Positions 1 to 12,059 of a DNA stretch of 64,000 nucleotides are shown here, piece by piece (positions within the stretch are counted from its first letter, which is position 1; every line of letters begins with the position of its first letter). The position numbers were made by a program, and so were the translations under genes. Source of the stretch: Plantago major (Eukaryota > Streptophyta > Magnoliopsida > Lamiales > Plantaginaceae); contig CM048844.1 of the NCBI GenBank assembly GCA_026545765.1, forward strand, positions 72,755,035 through 72,819,034, written 5' to 3'. Under the pieces are notes generated by a model. The model was not told the origin of the DNA, did not search any database, and saw only the letters and a program-made list of their open reading frames with translations.

Positions 1-119
1 AGTAGAAAACCTCGTTTTATCGATGAAATTAAGTTATTGACCATTTCGTGATATTTCACATCCCCGGAGTAACGATGAGAACTCGATGTAGTTCAAGATA
101 GCTTCGCGGAGGTCCTCAA
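1..119. other. Unassigned flank before the LTR
   Basis: No recognisable gene, motif or repeat was found. The stretch ends exactly where the LTR starting TGTTAGG begins, so it may be the original insertion flank. Its 5-bp target duplicate cannot be checked because the other LTR end is missing. Confidence 0.4.
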
Positions 120-1113
120 TGTTAGGAATATCTATTTATATTTTGATCAGTAACCTTAATGAGTTATCTTAGCTCAGAAAGGTAACAAGTACTCTTAGTT
201 CACTTGAACATTGTAAAAGAGGAAGCTTACTGAGTATGTTAGTCTAGCAAATCTTGTACAGGATGTCAGGTCTATGAGTGTAATTTTTTCTATCTTTGAA
301 AAAGACCAAGAAGCAATCATCCAGCAGAAGGAAGCCTCTATTGAAGATCAGAAGACTGCACAAGATTGCTGAAGACTAAGGAAATATGTGACCTCAGAAA
401 CCTTCGCCTAGAAACCTTGAAGAAATTGAGTGTCTTTTGAAGACAAGTATTTCAACAAGTGGTTTCTGATGCATTATAGGACACTAAGAAAGGAGTTGCA
501 AATCCTCAGAAAGCTTGCATTGTTCCGTTGACACTACAGGACAAAACTTAGTATAGTGCATTAATTACGCAGACAGAGATGTCTGAGCAAAAGAGGAAAT
601 CTTTGCAAAGAGACAAAGCTCACTGTTGTACTATCTTCAGATATCAATAGTTTGAATTTCATTGTGCCTAACGGATACTATTCAAATGGCATGATTTTCA
701 ACTATAAATATCAATACTTAGAATGCTTGAAAATACACAACATCAATTGCGATATACTTTCAAGCATACAAGCCTTCTGCCTACTTACTCTCTAGCTTTC
801 TGTTGAGACCAAAGCTCTTGAATTCTAAGTAGCACGAAAGTTCTAAGTGTCATGATCCTTAAAAAGAATTGCATATTGTGAAGGAGTTGAATCCAGAAGA
901 TATAGTTGGGACTCATATATGTGATTCATTCTATTGAACAACATCAAGATTTGGGTCAGTAAAGAACAACTTACCATACACTGAAAAGTGTATTAAGTAA
1001 GGTTGTTTCTACAGAGCACTCATAGATAACTGTATAAGTTATTAAGAGCCTGCTCACCTAACAAACTACCATAACCAATACCACACAGGTGTGGAGCATA
1101 GGAAGTACTTAGT
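120..1113 (+). mobile_element. Truncated sirevirus-like LTR (copy A)
   Basis: From TGTTAGGAATATC onward this stretch matches the reverse complement of the LTRs at 34338-36036 and 43555-44968. Shared segments include the block ending in GTCTAGCAAATC, the CACTACAGGACAAAA block, the GAAGGAGTTGAATC block and the tail GGAGCATAGGAAGTACTTAGT. It is therefore in the opposite orientation to the other three copies. The match stops near 1113, so the 3' part of the LTR (the G-run and the CCAACA end) is missing. No polypurine tract or primer site adjoins it. The family assignment rests on the polypurine tract beside the 43555 copy. Confidence 0.8.
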
Positions 1114-2126
1114 GATGTGTTAAAATCAAAGTTTTTATATTTGTTTAAAAGCCAAGAGTTAATCCTCAACACTGCGAAAACCTGTAGTGTAGTGGAGTTA
1201 ACCCCGAGGTCGGTCTCGAAGGACTTAACTAGGCTGAGTCTTGTTTACGAATAAAAGCAACAGTATGAAAAGCAGTAAAAGTTGGTTTGCCTCGGCAGCG
1301 AGATAATAGACTAAAGTGAATAACTACTTGCAACTACTAGAAACCGATTTGAAAGTAATGAGATTGAAATATGAATGGGGAAAATTATGGATTGGTAATG
1401 TCAACAAGCTAGCTAGCAGGATATATGTGCTTCACGTGATTGATTACGCAAGTTGTCACTGACTTGAGTTAAAAAACGAATAGCACTAGTGGAGGCGTCA
1501 ATTCCACTATGCTACAACCAATCTAGCAAATCCTATTGTTACTGTTTGCAACTAACTGATAGATTGAAGCAAGACGAAAAACATTTGGGTGTATTGATTA
1601 AATACTTAATCTAGCAGTGATATTGACGGATTGCGCATCAAACGTAATAGCAAGATATGCGATTAATCTAAAAGGCACAAGTAATCGAATCCCGATGCAC
1701 TTCGAATCACATAAACCCTAGCTAGCATGCATTGAATCAGTCACCACCCCATAATAGGTGTGTTTAGCTACTCATGATAAGCGAAAGCACAATCATACTA
1801 GCAATAAACATAATCTCAAGCACAAAACAAAGATTCGAGAGAATTGATACAATTTTACCCTTCGTTGTCACAAACCCTAGGTAGAAATTGAAGAATGAAA
1901 ACGAATCTATGCAAAAGCTGTGTAGATAATCTCCCAATCAACGTCAATCTTCGAATTACAAGGGAAAACGGTTCAATTACCTCAAAATCGGGTAATTGCC
2001 TTGAAAACTAGGTCTAGCTCTAGAGCAAGGTATTGTTCTTCACAATAGAATTAATATGTAAAGTAAATCTCGATGTTTACTAATACAAGGAAAAGAAAAC
2101 GAAGTCTGAAACGAATTAGGAAACAT
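1114..2126. other. Unassigned intergenic DNA
   Basis: No supported gene. The only open frames are short. The block around 1190-1260 (GGTCGGTCTCGAAGGAC, then AACTAGGCTGAGTCTTG) looks like non-coding retroelement sequence, but I could not identify a family, terminal repeats or target duplications. Confidence 0.35.
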
Positions 2127-2245
2127 CGCCAGTTTTCTAAAACTGGCGTCGCCAGTTGGAAGGACTGGCGTCGCCAGTTTCTTTCTGCGTGAAACAGAAA
2201 GTTGCTGGCGTATGCCAGTTTGATAACTGGTGTCGCCAGCTTCTT
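2127..2245. repeat. Cluster of CTGGCG...CGCCAG palindromes
   Basis: A perfect inverted repeat, CGCCAGTTTT-CT-AAAACTGGCG, lies at 2127-2148. It is followed by ACTGGCGTCGCCAGT twice (about 2142-2156 and 2164-2178) and by two diverged copies (CTGGCGTATGCCAG and ACTGGTGTCGCCAG) before 2245. A separate short inverted repeat (TTTCTTTCTG / CAGAAAG) lies between them. The overlapping minus-strand open frame is probably a by-product. Function unknown. Confidence 0.6.
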
Positions 2246-2604
2246 CTGGATTGACTGTATTGCCCTTCGACGCCTTTTTGACTACAATTCTCGATATTTT
2301 GACCTTCCCGCTCCACTTCTAGCATCCATACGAGGCATTGGAACTCCATAACTTGTAGATGCATATAAAATACACCATTTTGCCTTCCATTAGCGCAGTT
2401 TAGCCAAATATCTACAAAACATACAAAGAACAAAACAAGTAAACATATTCTAAGAAAACTAAATAAAACTAACATGAAACCAACATGAAACCGTTTATAA
2501 ACCTTTTTCTGTACAGCTGATTCAGGACCTAAATTAATAAGGCGCACAATCACAACTTAGATTAAATGACTACTTTTCGCTTGAGAAGATATATAGTGTA
2601 GAAA

Positions 2605-2855
2605 ATCATCGAGTATGTCTCTTGAGAGATGGTCTCTAGATAATTTATCTAAAAACGGATCTATATTGTCAAGAAAATCATTTGTTAATCAAAGCACATA
2701 TGTTATCAACATTGATGTTTTATCATATTACAACTACACTTAATTCATTAACAACGTAGACGTTTTGATTAATAACATAGATGATTTTATTGATAACATA
2801 GACCGTCTCTAGATAGGTTATTTAGAAACCATCTCATGAGACTTTGTGATCATCT
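2605..2855. repeat. Inverted-repeat element, MITE-like
   Basis: The left arm (about 2611-2650, GTCTCTTGAGAGATGGTCTCTAG) is imperfectly inverted at about 2800-2850 (CTAGATAGG...ACCATCTCATGAGAC). The interior is AT-rich and contains repeated ATTAACAACATAGA-like words. No coding capacity. The target duplication was not resolved. Plausible as a small MITE or a foldback. Confidence 0.45.
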
Positions 2856-3222
2856 AGCTCATCTTTTCAAGAAAATATTCAACTCCTGCCGATTCATAAT
2901 TCATTTCCTTGCAGTAATTCTACTGACACTGAGTCTTAAGTATACGGGCCGACCATATGATTTTCTCATCTTCATGATAGAAAGAGAGATGATGTCACAT
3001 GTAAGACTATGATTCCACAAGATGATTTTCTCATCATCTGGCTAGATAATTCAGCCTCATAATCTGCATAGATAAGGAAGTATTGGTGGATTTCTCTAGG
3101 TACAAGAGAGAGTAAATACAGAGATAAAAATTAAGTGCGCCACTAGCTACCCTTCCCAGTAACTCGATCAGTGAACAAACACCAAGCTTTTGTGGATGAG
3201 ATGCTCATTCAGACACCAGCAA

Positions 3223-6200
3223 CTACCGCCGTCCCTTTTTCAACGATCTCCACTGCTTAATCAAGTACGAAATTCCTTCAGTGGTCGTTGCTCTCCTGTC
3301 ATCTTTGTTGTTCCACAGCTCCACCATAGTGGAATACCTGCCACTTGGATTCTGCAGCTTGTGTTGATTGATTTCCATTAATGCAGCTTTAACGGCTTCG
3401 TAAGGCTCGTCTCCATACTCATTCCTCAGGTTTATCAGCTTCTCATCATCTTCGTTAACGATGGTCTGCACAAAGATAATAAAACCAGTTCAGAGCATAA
3501 TTTTCGCTTTCACTTCAAGAAAAATAACGACTGCAACATGAATACATTTCCACAAATATCCTAGTTGATACTTAAATTTTCCACAAAGGATTGTGGTAAG
3601 TTAGAATTTGCATGAAAAGGTCAAGTATTATATTAGAGGCTCTATCAGGGATAAGGACACTATTCAGTATATCTAGTTATACGAATATGATGGTATGCAT
3701 AGCAGGGAATTTGATGGAAATGGTAGGTGGAAAACTGTTGGATGGAATCAGAGTATAATCTACTTGATTGCTAAATATTAAATTCGGCTCAAATTGAGAG
3801 CTCATCAAATTGTTGGCCTCAGATTCAGAAGTATTCTACTCCGCAAGGACAAAGTAATGCTGAAACTAAAAAAATATTACGGGCTGTTTGGCACGGAACT
3901 TTAATTGATCAATTTTTAATTGAGGTATAAGTGATGAATAGTACTCTAATAACTAAATTTTAATTAAGTTGTGAAAATTTGTGTTTGGTATAGATATAAA
4001 ATTTTATAGGTTTAAATTGAGAGTGGTTTAAAATTTATAGGTTTAAAATCGACTTTGGATTTGCATGAATCTGCTTTCACGACTTACTTGTATCATGCTT
4101 ATGCAACCAACGGACCATAAACAAGCCAGAGGCAACCCGTTTCTATGTGATCATGTACAGTATGTGGAAATTAACAAAATTATGGAAGAGAATGTTGATA
4201 AGATACTACTACTTCACTATATATTGCATGGAAGCAGGACAGTAATATGGTATCTCTTCAAGAAATCATACCTTGTACTGATCACCATTTCCTTCAACCG
4301 AACACTTACTGAAAGGATTCCAATTGGGATCCTTTAGGTCACTTTCCCACAGTGAGTGTAGCCTAGCACCCATTAGATCTGCATCATTTGGGTGCTTCCT
4401 TTTAGCTGCTGCTACAAATACTTTGCCATTCAGCTCCCCTATCCTCTTGACACCAATTACTGCTCGAGAGGGCAGTCCATCAAAAGCCTATAGAGCATGC
4501 ACATTCATGATTAATTTGTGGGAAGTATCGGAAGCATAAAACGACTAAATCTGAAGTGTTAAATCCACAAACACATTCCTACTGGGGAAGTAATATGGTA
4601 CATCTTCATGATATATTTGGCAAGAAGACAAGACTAGCTTTTTGGATATTGATTTCCTTCATAAAGAAAACAACGATAACACGCAGGATAATAGAGATCC
4701 ATTTAAAAACAAAGGAGAAAAGTACTCCTCCAATTAACTACAGACGGACAAGTATAGAAAGTCTGACACAGAGGCAAAAAAATGCCCATATATACAAAGG
4801 AGAAAAGTACTACTACTCCAATTAACTACAGACGGACTGGACATGGAGAATTGAACGACTGGGGTATTCTTAACATTATGAAGCACATCAAAAGACACAA
4901 CTACAGTTACCCCGTTATCTCATAAATTGGGGTTGGCTACATGAACAAATAACAAAATCCCGTTGTTCCAGTACAGGAGTCAAGACTTCTCGACATTTTT
5001 CTTGCAAATGAATCAAAATCATTCCCCTTTCAGAGGTAGAGGATCTATAATTTCAGAGAATAGGAGAAATCTTAATTATAATTGTATAATATGTCCATGT
5101 AAAAATAAAAGACCAATCTACCTTCTTTTTAGATTAGAGTCCACTGCTCTCCAAGTTCAGTTGCAAATACTACGCCTAACATAATTTGTGTCATTTGAAG
5201 TATTAAGTTATGGGTCATAATATGCAAATGCCGCAAACAACAAATGCGTTGTAACAATGGGTGCAATAAACAGCTATCAATCAATATAAAATACAAAAGT
5301 TAGTTGCTTACTTTAACCAATTCCATCCTAGCATCTTGCAGTTCATCAATACACTTGAGTTCTTTGATAAGAAGGGCTTGATTGAGAGCTTCAAGATCTT
5401 GAAGTTCTTCTTCCTTCAGCTTCAGTTCTTCCTGAAGTTTAGATAAATATTGTGCACCATTCTCGTGCCCTGCATCTTCCATGTGCATTGCTACTTTCAC
5501 ATTTCCCCTAAGACACTGTATCTCAAGCACCACTGCTTGTTTCGCATCAAGTTGCTTTTCTAATTCGATTACTTTCCTATTAAGCTCTTCTTGCTCCCTC
5601 TGTACGAATTTTGCGACAGTTGTCAGCGTTAGTAAAAAACAAAAAGATATTGTTCCTTTTATTAATATCCAAAAAAGAAAGAATAAGAAAAAAGAAAAAC
5701 ATTATCACCTGGTGATCCTCAGCCAATTTTAGAACTTTCTCATCTAATATCTTTTGCTCTAGGATTGCTCTCTCATTCTGGCATGACAGAAATCAGATGT
5801 ATGCGATGCGATAGTATCATACCGAAAGTGAACACATAAAGAATCAAGATAATGAAATATGTCAAGGGAATTGCAATAACTAAACATAACTATGTTTTTT
5901 AAATGAACCCTTTACATTGCCTTAACTATTCTTCTATGTGATGTCAAGATAATTAGCTTGTGAGTGATATCAACGTTTTCTTGCAGATTACATCAGAAGT
6001 ATAACAGGCCTAGAAAAAAGCAGGATTAATATTGAACCTCATTGTTTGGAAGTACAAACACTAGTGAGCAGATGCAGATAAATTTAGTAATCAATTTTCC
6101 CGGCACTGTCAAAAAAATAAATACACTTCCTTTGAAGAGTCAGATTATGAAAACAGGAACAAAAATTACCTGTTGCTGCTTGAACATTATTTTCTCCATC

Positions 6201-7382
6201 TCATTATGAGTCTCGCGTTTCTCCAGTTCTCCCTCGAGCTTTTTGAGCGCGCTCCTCTTCCTTTCCAGATCCTTTCTCATTCTCTCATTATCTACGGAAA
6301 TTCTTTCTAGGTGATCACGAGCAATTTTCTGCACTTTTTCCCTCTCTAACAAGAAGTCACAAAAGTACGTACCATTAAAACAGGATAACTGATGTCATCC
6401 ATCAGAACTGATGTAGTGAATGAAGAATCCAAATAAATATTAATCTACTAAATTATTACTGCCGAGATTGTATACCTTCATTAAAATCTCGGATCATCTC
6501 ATCCTTTTGGTCAATCAACTTGCTTAGGGTTATGCTAGTCTGTTTGTACTTTGTCTCGATTTCTTGAATTTGCTCATCCTTAACCTCAATAGTACCACCC
6601 AAATGAGAAACAAGAATATCATATTTCCGCTTCTCTTCCTCTTGATACTGTGCAACGGTCCTCAAATTTCCATTCCTGCGTATATGACAGCCAACAGCAT
6701 TTTCCATGCGGAATTCATCCTCTCTTGCAACCCAACAGTACAACTTGTCTCCCTTCTCTTCAAGCCCAACATAATCCCTCTTCCCTTGATGAAGTGCCTC
6801 ATACGCCTTCTCAAACTTTATAGCATCAAAAAATCCAAGAAATTCACTTCGAAATTCCACTACTGCATAACCAGAATGACCCTTGGAGGACCATATAGTG
6901 TGAACTCTCACTGGGTTGAAGCCTTTCATTAATAGGTCCTCCCTAAGTATCGAGCCACTTACCCCAACAGATCTCCCATTTACGAAACGAACAGGAATAT
7001 TTGCAACAATGCCCATCCAAGGCCAAACATAAAGCTCATTCAAGTCTCTACTCTCATCACCCTCCTCCATTACCACCAAAGCTTCAGAATTAGAGGTCTC
7101 TGCTTTAATGACATTCTGCACATATTTGAGCAAACCTAAATGCCTGCCCCTATCTCTAGGTTTCCTTTCTTTGGAACCCTGACTTAACGCAGATGCGTGC
7201 TGTAGAAGGTCCTCGAAGCGAAAGTTGTGCTTCTGGAAACCAGAACAATAAGGGCATATGTATGCATTGTCTGAAACTTTGACAACGAGATCACCATCAT
7301 TCAACTTTTCATAGCACAAATCAGCATATTCCTCTAGCTCCGAGTCACTTATGTCAGTCTCCTCTTCGCTCAAGTTGGCCAT
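3223..7382 (-). CDS. FDM: FACTOR OF DNA METHYLATION / IDN2-like protein
   Basis: Six coding exons on the minus strand: 7382-6476, 6345-6170, 5777-5709, 5599-5312, 4487-4272 and 3465-3223. Each has GT-AG junctions and keeps the frame (1899 nt, 632 codons plus stop). The ATG at 7382 is chosen because the reading begins MANLSEEETD, as in this family; an in-frame ATG 16 codons upstream lies before the probable splice acceptor. Residues 43-62 form a zf-XS finger (CPYC...H). Residues about 118-235 are the XS RNA-binding domain (YVWPWMGIV, GHSGYAVVEF). Residues 265-480 are coiled coil. Residues 481-625 are the XH domain (AVIGVKRIGEL, LWNNKDDRRAT). Length is normal for the family. Family members bind Pol V-associated RNA in the nucleus and act in RNA-directed DNA methylation. 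Whether this is the IDN2 or an FDM1-5 orthologue needs a tree. Confidence 0.95.
3886..4060. mobile_element. AT-rich MITE in intron 5 of the FDM-like gene
   Basis: Begins GGGCTGTTTGGCACGGAAC and shares an ordered series of words (TAACTAAATTTTAATT, GTTGTGAAAATT, AAAATTTTATAGG) with the reverse complement of 40120-40296 and, less closely, of 51400-51600. It lies between the exons starting at 4272 and 3465 and does not touch the splice sites. No coding capacity. Confidence 0.6.
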
Positions 7383-8170
7383 ATTACAGAAAACCTGTAT
7401 TAAAGTCAAAATTTGTCCACATGAAAACATACATTAATGATCCACAATAAAGCTGTTAGAAATATAAGACTGAGAGAGTAATGCTTGGGAAGATTGTTGT
7501 GTATTTCTTATCGAATCAAAGTGTTAAAGAGAGGACATTTATACAGAGAAATGTAAACGAAAACCTGTATTAAAGTCAAAATTAGTCCACATGGAAACAT
7601 ACATTAATGATCCACAATAAAGCAGCTTCCAGAAAGGAAAAAAAATTGAAAAAAAACTAAGAAGAGGACAAATGTATATGATATTTTGAATATACATACA
7701 TCTTCCAAGGTGTGTCTGCAAATATGAAATGCTCAACAAACAAATAAATCAGAAGGAGCATACGAAACATAAAACCACCTACATAATACCTAAATCCCCA
7801 AACAAGTACCAATATCAAGTAGAAAACGAAATAGTAAAACTCCATAAAAAATCTGCTGTACGATACGGATGAGGAAAAACAGTAAAACTCCAACGATTCG
7901 AGTAGAAAACCACATAGAAGAGACGGATAAACACTTAATCACACACAATTTCGTTCAATTTCTTCTTACATAAACAAGAGGCTCAGTTTCCATCAAACAA
8001 AATCAACAAACAGATGAAAAAACAAACTCAGAAATAAGAGAAAATATCAATTTTGAGTTTGATTTACCAATAACTCGACTAAACAAAAGAATGAAAGAGA
8101 GCATGCAAGCAAATAGCAGCAACAGAGTAGAGTAGAGTAGTCTGTACTGTACCCCTTTTGTCTTCTATCA
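7383..8170 (-). other. 5' UTR and probable 5' UTR intron of the FDM-like gene
   Basis: A good acceptor (TTTAATACAG, exon from 7394) lies 12 nt before the ATG. A good donor (ATTG/GTAAAT, GT at 8067-8066) lies about 670 bases upstream. This suggests a leader exon from roughly 8160 to 8068 and an intron at 8067-7395. The acceptor region is present twice (see the repeat at 7389-7625). The leader start is an inference; no TATA box was assigned. Confidence 0.5.
7389..7625. repeat. 66-bp direct repeat duplicating a splice acceptor
   Basis: The segments at 7389-7454 and 7560-7625 (offset 171) are almost identical, both running GAAAACCTGTATTAAAGTC to CCACAATAAAGC with only a few differences. On the minus strand each copy carries the acceptor TTTAATACAG/GTTTTC. 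Both lie within the leader region of the FDM-like gene. Confidence 0.85.
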
Positions 8171-8372
8171 AAGAGAGACGAAATGGGAGAGAAACGATTC
8201 GTACATATTGGCTCAAGTTTTTACAAATGGCCAAAATTTGTTGCAACAGCTCAGTACATTTTTCGAGTAAAATACTAAAACACCCCATCTCCAGTTGTCG
8301 TTATATGCAACAACACCCGTCTCTCTATGCAATAGTACTCGGTTCGTAACAAATTAAATGTCCCCTTTTTGT

Positions 8373-8574
8373 TACAAAAATAGTAAAAAAGACTAATATA
8401 AATGAAAGAAAGATTATCATTTCTTATTCCTCACCACTCCTTGAGTACAATCTATCATATATATATATATATATATATATAAATAGGTAGAAATAAAAGA
8501 CTATAATAATGATAGTAGATAATAGGATTAGTGGGTGTAGTGGTGTATTTGAGTAGTGGGAGTAGTGGAGATTT
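8373..8574. repeat. Direct repeat, left copy
   Basis: About 190 bases (from AAAAGACTAAT to GTAGTGGGAGTAGTGGAGAT) recur at 15413-15602 in the same orientation, with a longer TA run in this copy (8456-8480). The pair brackets the copia remnant. A shorter word, GTCTTCTATCAAAGAGA, recurs at about 8159 and 16189. It could be one AT-rich repeat family or a segmental duplication; no TG...CA ends were found, so it is not called an LTR. Confidence 0.75.
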
Positions 8575-9775
8575 ACTATACGGATAAACAATTCAAGGTC
8601 CGGTCTGACATATACCCGAACCCGTTCCATACCTTTGTAACATGAAAGTCTCATCCTTGGACTTCAACTATATGGTGCATTCTCAAGAGTCACATGCAAG
8701 AAAGGCCTAAAGGTTTTAGCGCTCAATGGGTGAACGCAATCCAATCGATACAACAACCAATGTAGCTTACATGGAGGTGTTTAACAATCTTTGTTGAGTT
8801 ATGATTTTTTATAGTGACAAACATTATATTTCAATTAGTATTTATGTTCAAGTAATAACTAAATTTTTCGTATGTCATTATGCAGTTGACGATTACTCAT
8901 CGCTTTGAAGATTGTAATAAATTATTTTTAAATATTATTTAGTTATACGATGTATTCACACTTGAATTGTTTTACATTTATGCACCTTTTGTTTTATATT
9001 TAAGACATCGTACTTTAAATCTTGTGAAAAATTAAGTACTAGTACTCTACTAAAATCCTTATTTAAAATAACATCGTACAAGTGGCTATGATCTTCATGC
9101 TCATTGTCTATCCAGATCAATATATGGATTACGCTGACAAATTCAAACATAAGATCAATGTCAGAAACAAATAAAAACAAATTTAATCAAATCATATACG
9201 CTAAAACAATATAACTAATCACTTTTTTAAAAAGTATTAGTAAAAAATTGTCCAAAATATAGTCTAATTACTTAAACGGCACTTAAAAAGAAAAAAAAAC
9301 AAAAAAAAACCAATTAAAACGGTCCGGACCGCATGGCGTGACCCATTGGCGATCAGGCTGATAAGCGACCCATTTCTGCCACAATAGCGTATTGGTTTTT
9401 TTCGCATTTTTTCCGAAATTCTAATGAAATCTTAATTAATTTAAAAATACGAACGCAATAAACTAATAATAAACACCTATAAAATATTAAATTAAGACAA
9501 TGAACAAATTAATACCTCTTCAGATCCGTCATAGTTGTCAAAGTCCGGCCAATACTTGGAAGACATGAGTTTTTGTTACCGTATTGTGTTGTTATGTGTT
9601 TACGATTATATAATTGTGAAAATGTGGGGTTTTGTGGAATATAACATAAATATGGGACCAATTTTCATATTTATACTACTTGAGGTACTTTTTGCAATAT
9701 TTTAAAAAGTGTTCTGCGTTTAGTAAAAAGTGTTCTGCGTTTAACATTCCTGATATTCATTTATACATAACACTC
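8575..9775. other. Intergenic DNA, no gene seen
   Basis: AT-rich, with no credible coding frame. The block at about 9680-9750, with GCGTTTAGTAAAAAGTG and a repeated GTTCTGCGTTTA, resembles 62235-62305. That is possibly a shared repeat end, but no element boundaries could be set. Confidence 0.4.
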
Positions 9776-9919
9776 CCCTTAAATGAATATGATATTGTGA
9801 TCATTGCTACGCGATAGATACTGCCTCATTAAAAACCTTGCTAAGAAAAACTCAGTGGGATAAAAACTTAGCTAAGGGAAAAAGAGTGCAGTGCGTATCC
9901 TACTCCCCTGATAAAAATA

Positions 9920-11453
9920 TCACATTACTTCCTTAAGTCGTTGCATTCCAATATTTCGAACTAATTTCTCAAATGATGATGATGGAAGTGATTTGGTGAA
10001 CAAGTCTGCCAGGTTATCTATTGAACGAATCTGTTGAACTTGGATGGAGCCTTCTTTTTGTAGATCATGGGTGAAGAAAAACTTTGGTGATATATGTTTT
10101 GTCCGGTCGCCTTTGATGAAGCCTCCCTTTAGTTGAACTATGCAAGCCGCATTATCCTCATATAGCATAGTTGGAACTTCTTTCTTGAATGTAAGACCAC
10201 ACATATCTTTAACATGTCCACTTAAAGATCTTAACCAAACACACTCACGACTTGCTTCATGAATGGCTAAAATTTCTGCATGGTTAGAAGAAGTAGCAGA
10301 TAGAGTTTGCTTAACAGAACGCCATGAAATGGTTGTACCACCACATGTAAACAAATAACCTGTTTGAGAGCGAGCTTTGTGTGGATCAGATAAATATCCC
10401 GCATCTGCATATCCAATTTATTCCGAATTGCTAGATTTTGAATAATACAAGCCCATATCCATTGTACCTCGTAAGTATTGCATATTACTTGTTTAACACC
10501 ATTCCAATGTCTTCGAGTTGGAGAAGAACTATATATTGCTAGTAAATTAACGGCAAAAGCTATATCAGGTCGTGTATTGTTAGCAAGGTACATTAGTGCA
10601 CCAATAGCACTAAGATATGGTACTTCGGGACCAAGAAGTTCTTCATCATCTTCACGAGGTCTAAATGGATCTCTTTTCACATCTAGCGACCTTACAACCA
10701 TGGGGGTATTTATTGGATGAGCTTTATCCATATAAAATCGTTTCAACAGTCTTTCCAAATAATTGGACTGGTGGATAAGCGTTCCATTTCTTAAGTGCTC
10801 GATTTGTAGACCCAAACAATACTTTGTTTTTCCAAGGTCTTTCATTTCAAATTCATTTTTTAAACATTCAACCGTTTTGGCTAACTCTTCAGGAGTTCCA
10901 ATAATATTCAAGTCATCGACATAGACTGCAATAATGACAAATTTTGATCCTGATCATTTAATAAAAACACATGGACATATAGGATCATTTGTGTAACCTT
11001 CATTTTTCAAAAATGTGCTCAAGCGATTGAACCACATTCGCCCCGATTGTTTTAATCCATATAAGGATTTATTCAATTTAATTGAATAACTATCTCGGGA
11101 TTGTGCTGCAGGCACTTTAAATCCTTCAGGAATTTTCATGTATATGTCATTATCCAGTGAGCCATATAAATAGGTTGTAACAACATCATAAGACGCATTT
11201 CAAGTTTCTCATGTGTAGCCAGACTCATTAGATAACGAAATGTAATCGCATCCATCACAGGAGAATACGTCTCTTCATAATCAATCTCCGGTCTTTGAGT
11301 AAAACCTTGTGCGACAAGTCTTGCTTTATATCTTGCAACTTCATTTTTCTCATTTCTTTTACGCACAAATACCCATTTGTATCCAACGGGTTTTACACCA
11401 TTTGGTGTACGGACTACAGGTCCAAAAACTTCACGTTTTCCAAGAGAGTTCAA
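9920..11453 (-). pseudogene. copia reverse transcriptase and RNase H remnants
   Basis: RT motifs: KARLVAQGFTQRPEIDYEETYSPV near 11300, LNKSLYGLKQSGRMWFNRL near 11050 and YVDDL near 10917. The RNase H part contains SSNHAEILAIHEASRECVWL, TMLYEDNAACI and KHISPKFFF. At least three frame changes (about 11140, 10950 and 10350) and a stop just before YVDDL break the gene. Confidence 0.9.
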
Positions 11454-12059
11454 TTCTGCAGTATTTGCCTCTTTCCATTTTGGCCAATCTTCTCTACGAC
11501 TACATTCTTTTATAGAAGTAGGTTCAAGATCCTCATTTTATTCCACAATGTCACATGCTACATTATATGAAAATATCTCATCGACGTCGATTTCATTTCG
11601 GTTCCATGTCTTTCCATTCACGACATAATTTATCGAGATCTCTTCATTTTCAACAATTTCAGGTACCTGAATCTCTTTTGTATTGTCGTGTGACTCGTTT
11701 AGAGTCTTATCAATCTCTTCTAGAGATTTATCTTCCTCTAATGGACCATCAATATTAGCTCCTTTTCGTTTTCGACGATTTTTATCTTTGGAACCGACTG
11801 GTCTTCCACGCTTCATGCGTGCCTTAGACTCATTAGCATTTTTTATTTTTCCTTCTGGGACTTCAATTCTAATCGGAGCATTTGCAGCTGGAATATAAGA
11901 TTTGGTAACCCTTCTTGGATCTGCGAATGCGTCTGGCAGCTGATTCGCTAGACCTTGTAAATGAATTATCTTTTGAACTTCTTGTTCACATTGATTTGTT
12001 CGAGGATCAAAACTAGACAATGATAATTCATTCCATGATATATTGTTTTCCAATTTTTC

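Noticed and set aside
2137-2553. 138-codon minus-strand open frame
   Set aside because: Its C-terminal end is a translation of the palindrome cluster, and the rest has no recognisable domain and a composition typical of non-coding AT-rich DNA.
6564-6932. 122-codon plus-strand open frame
   Set aside because: Antisense to the first exon of the FDM-like gene.
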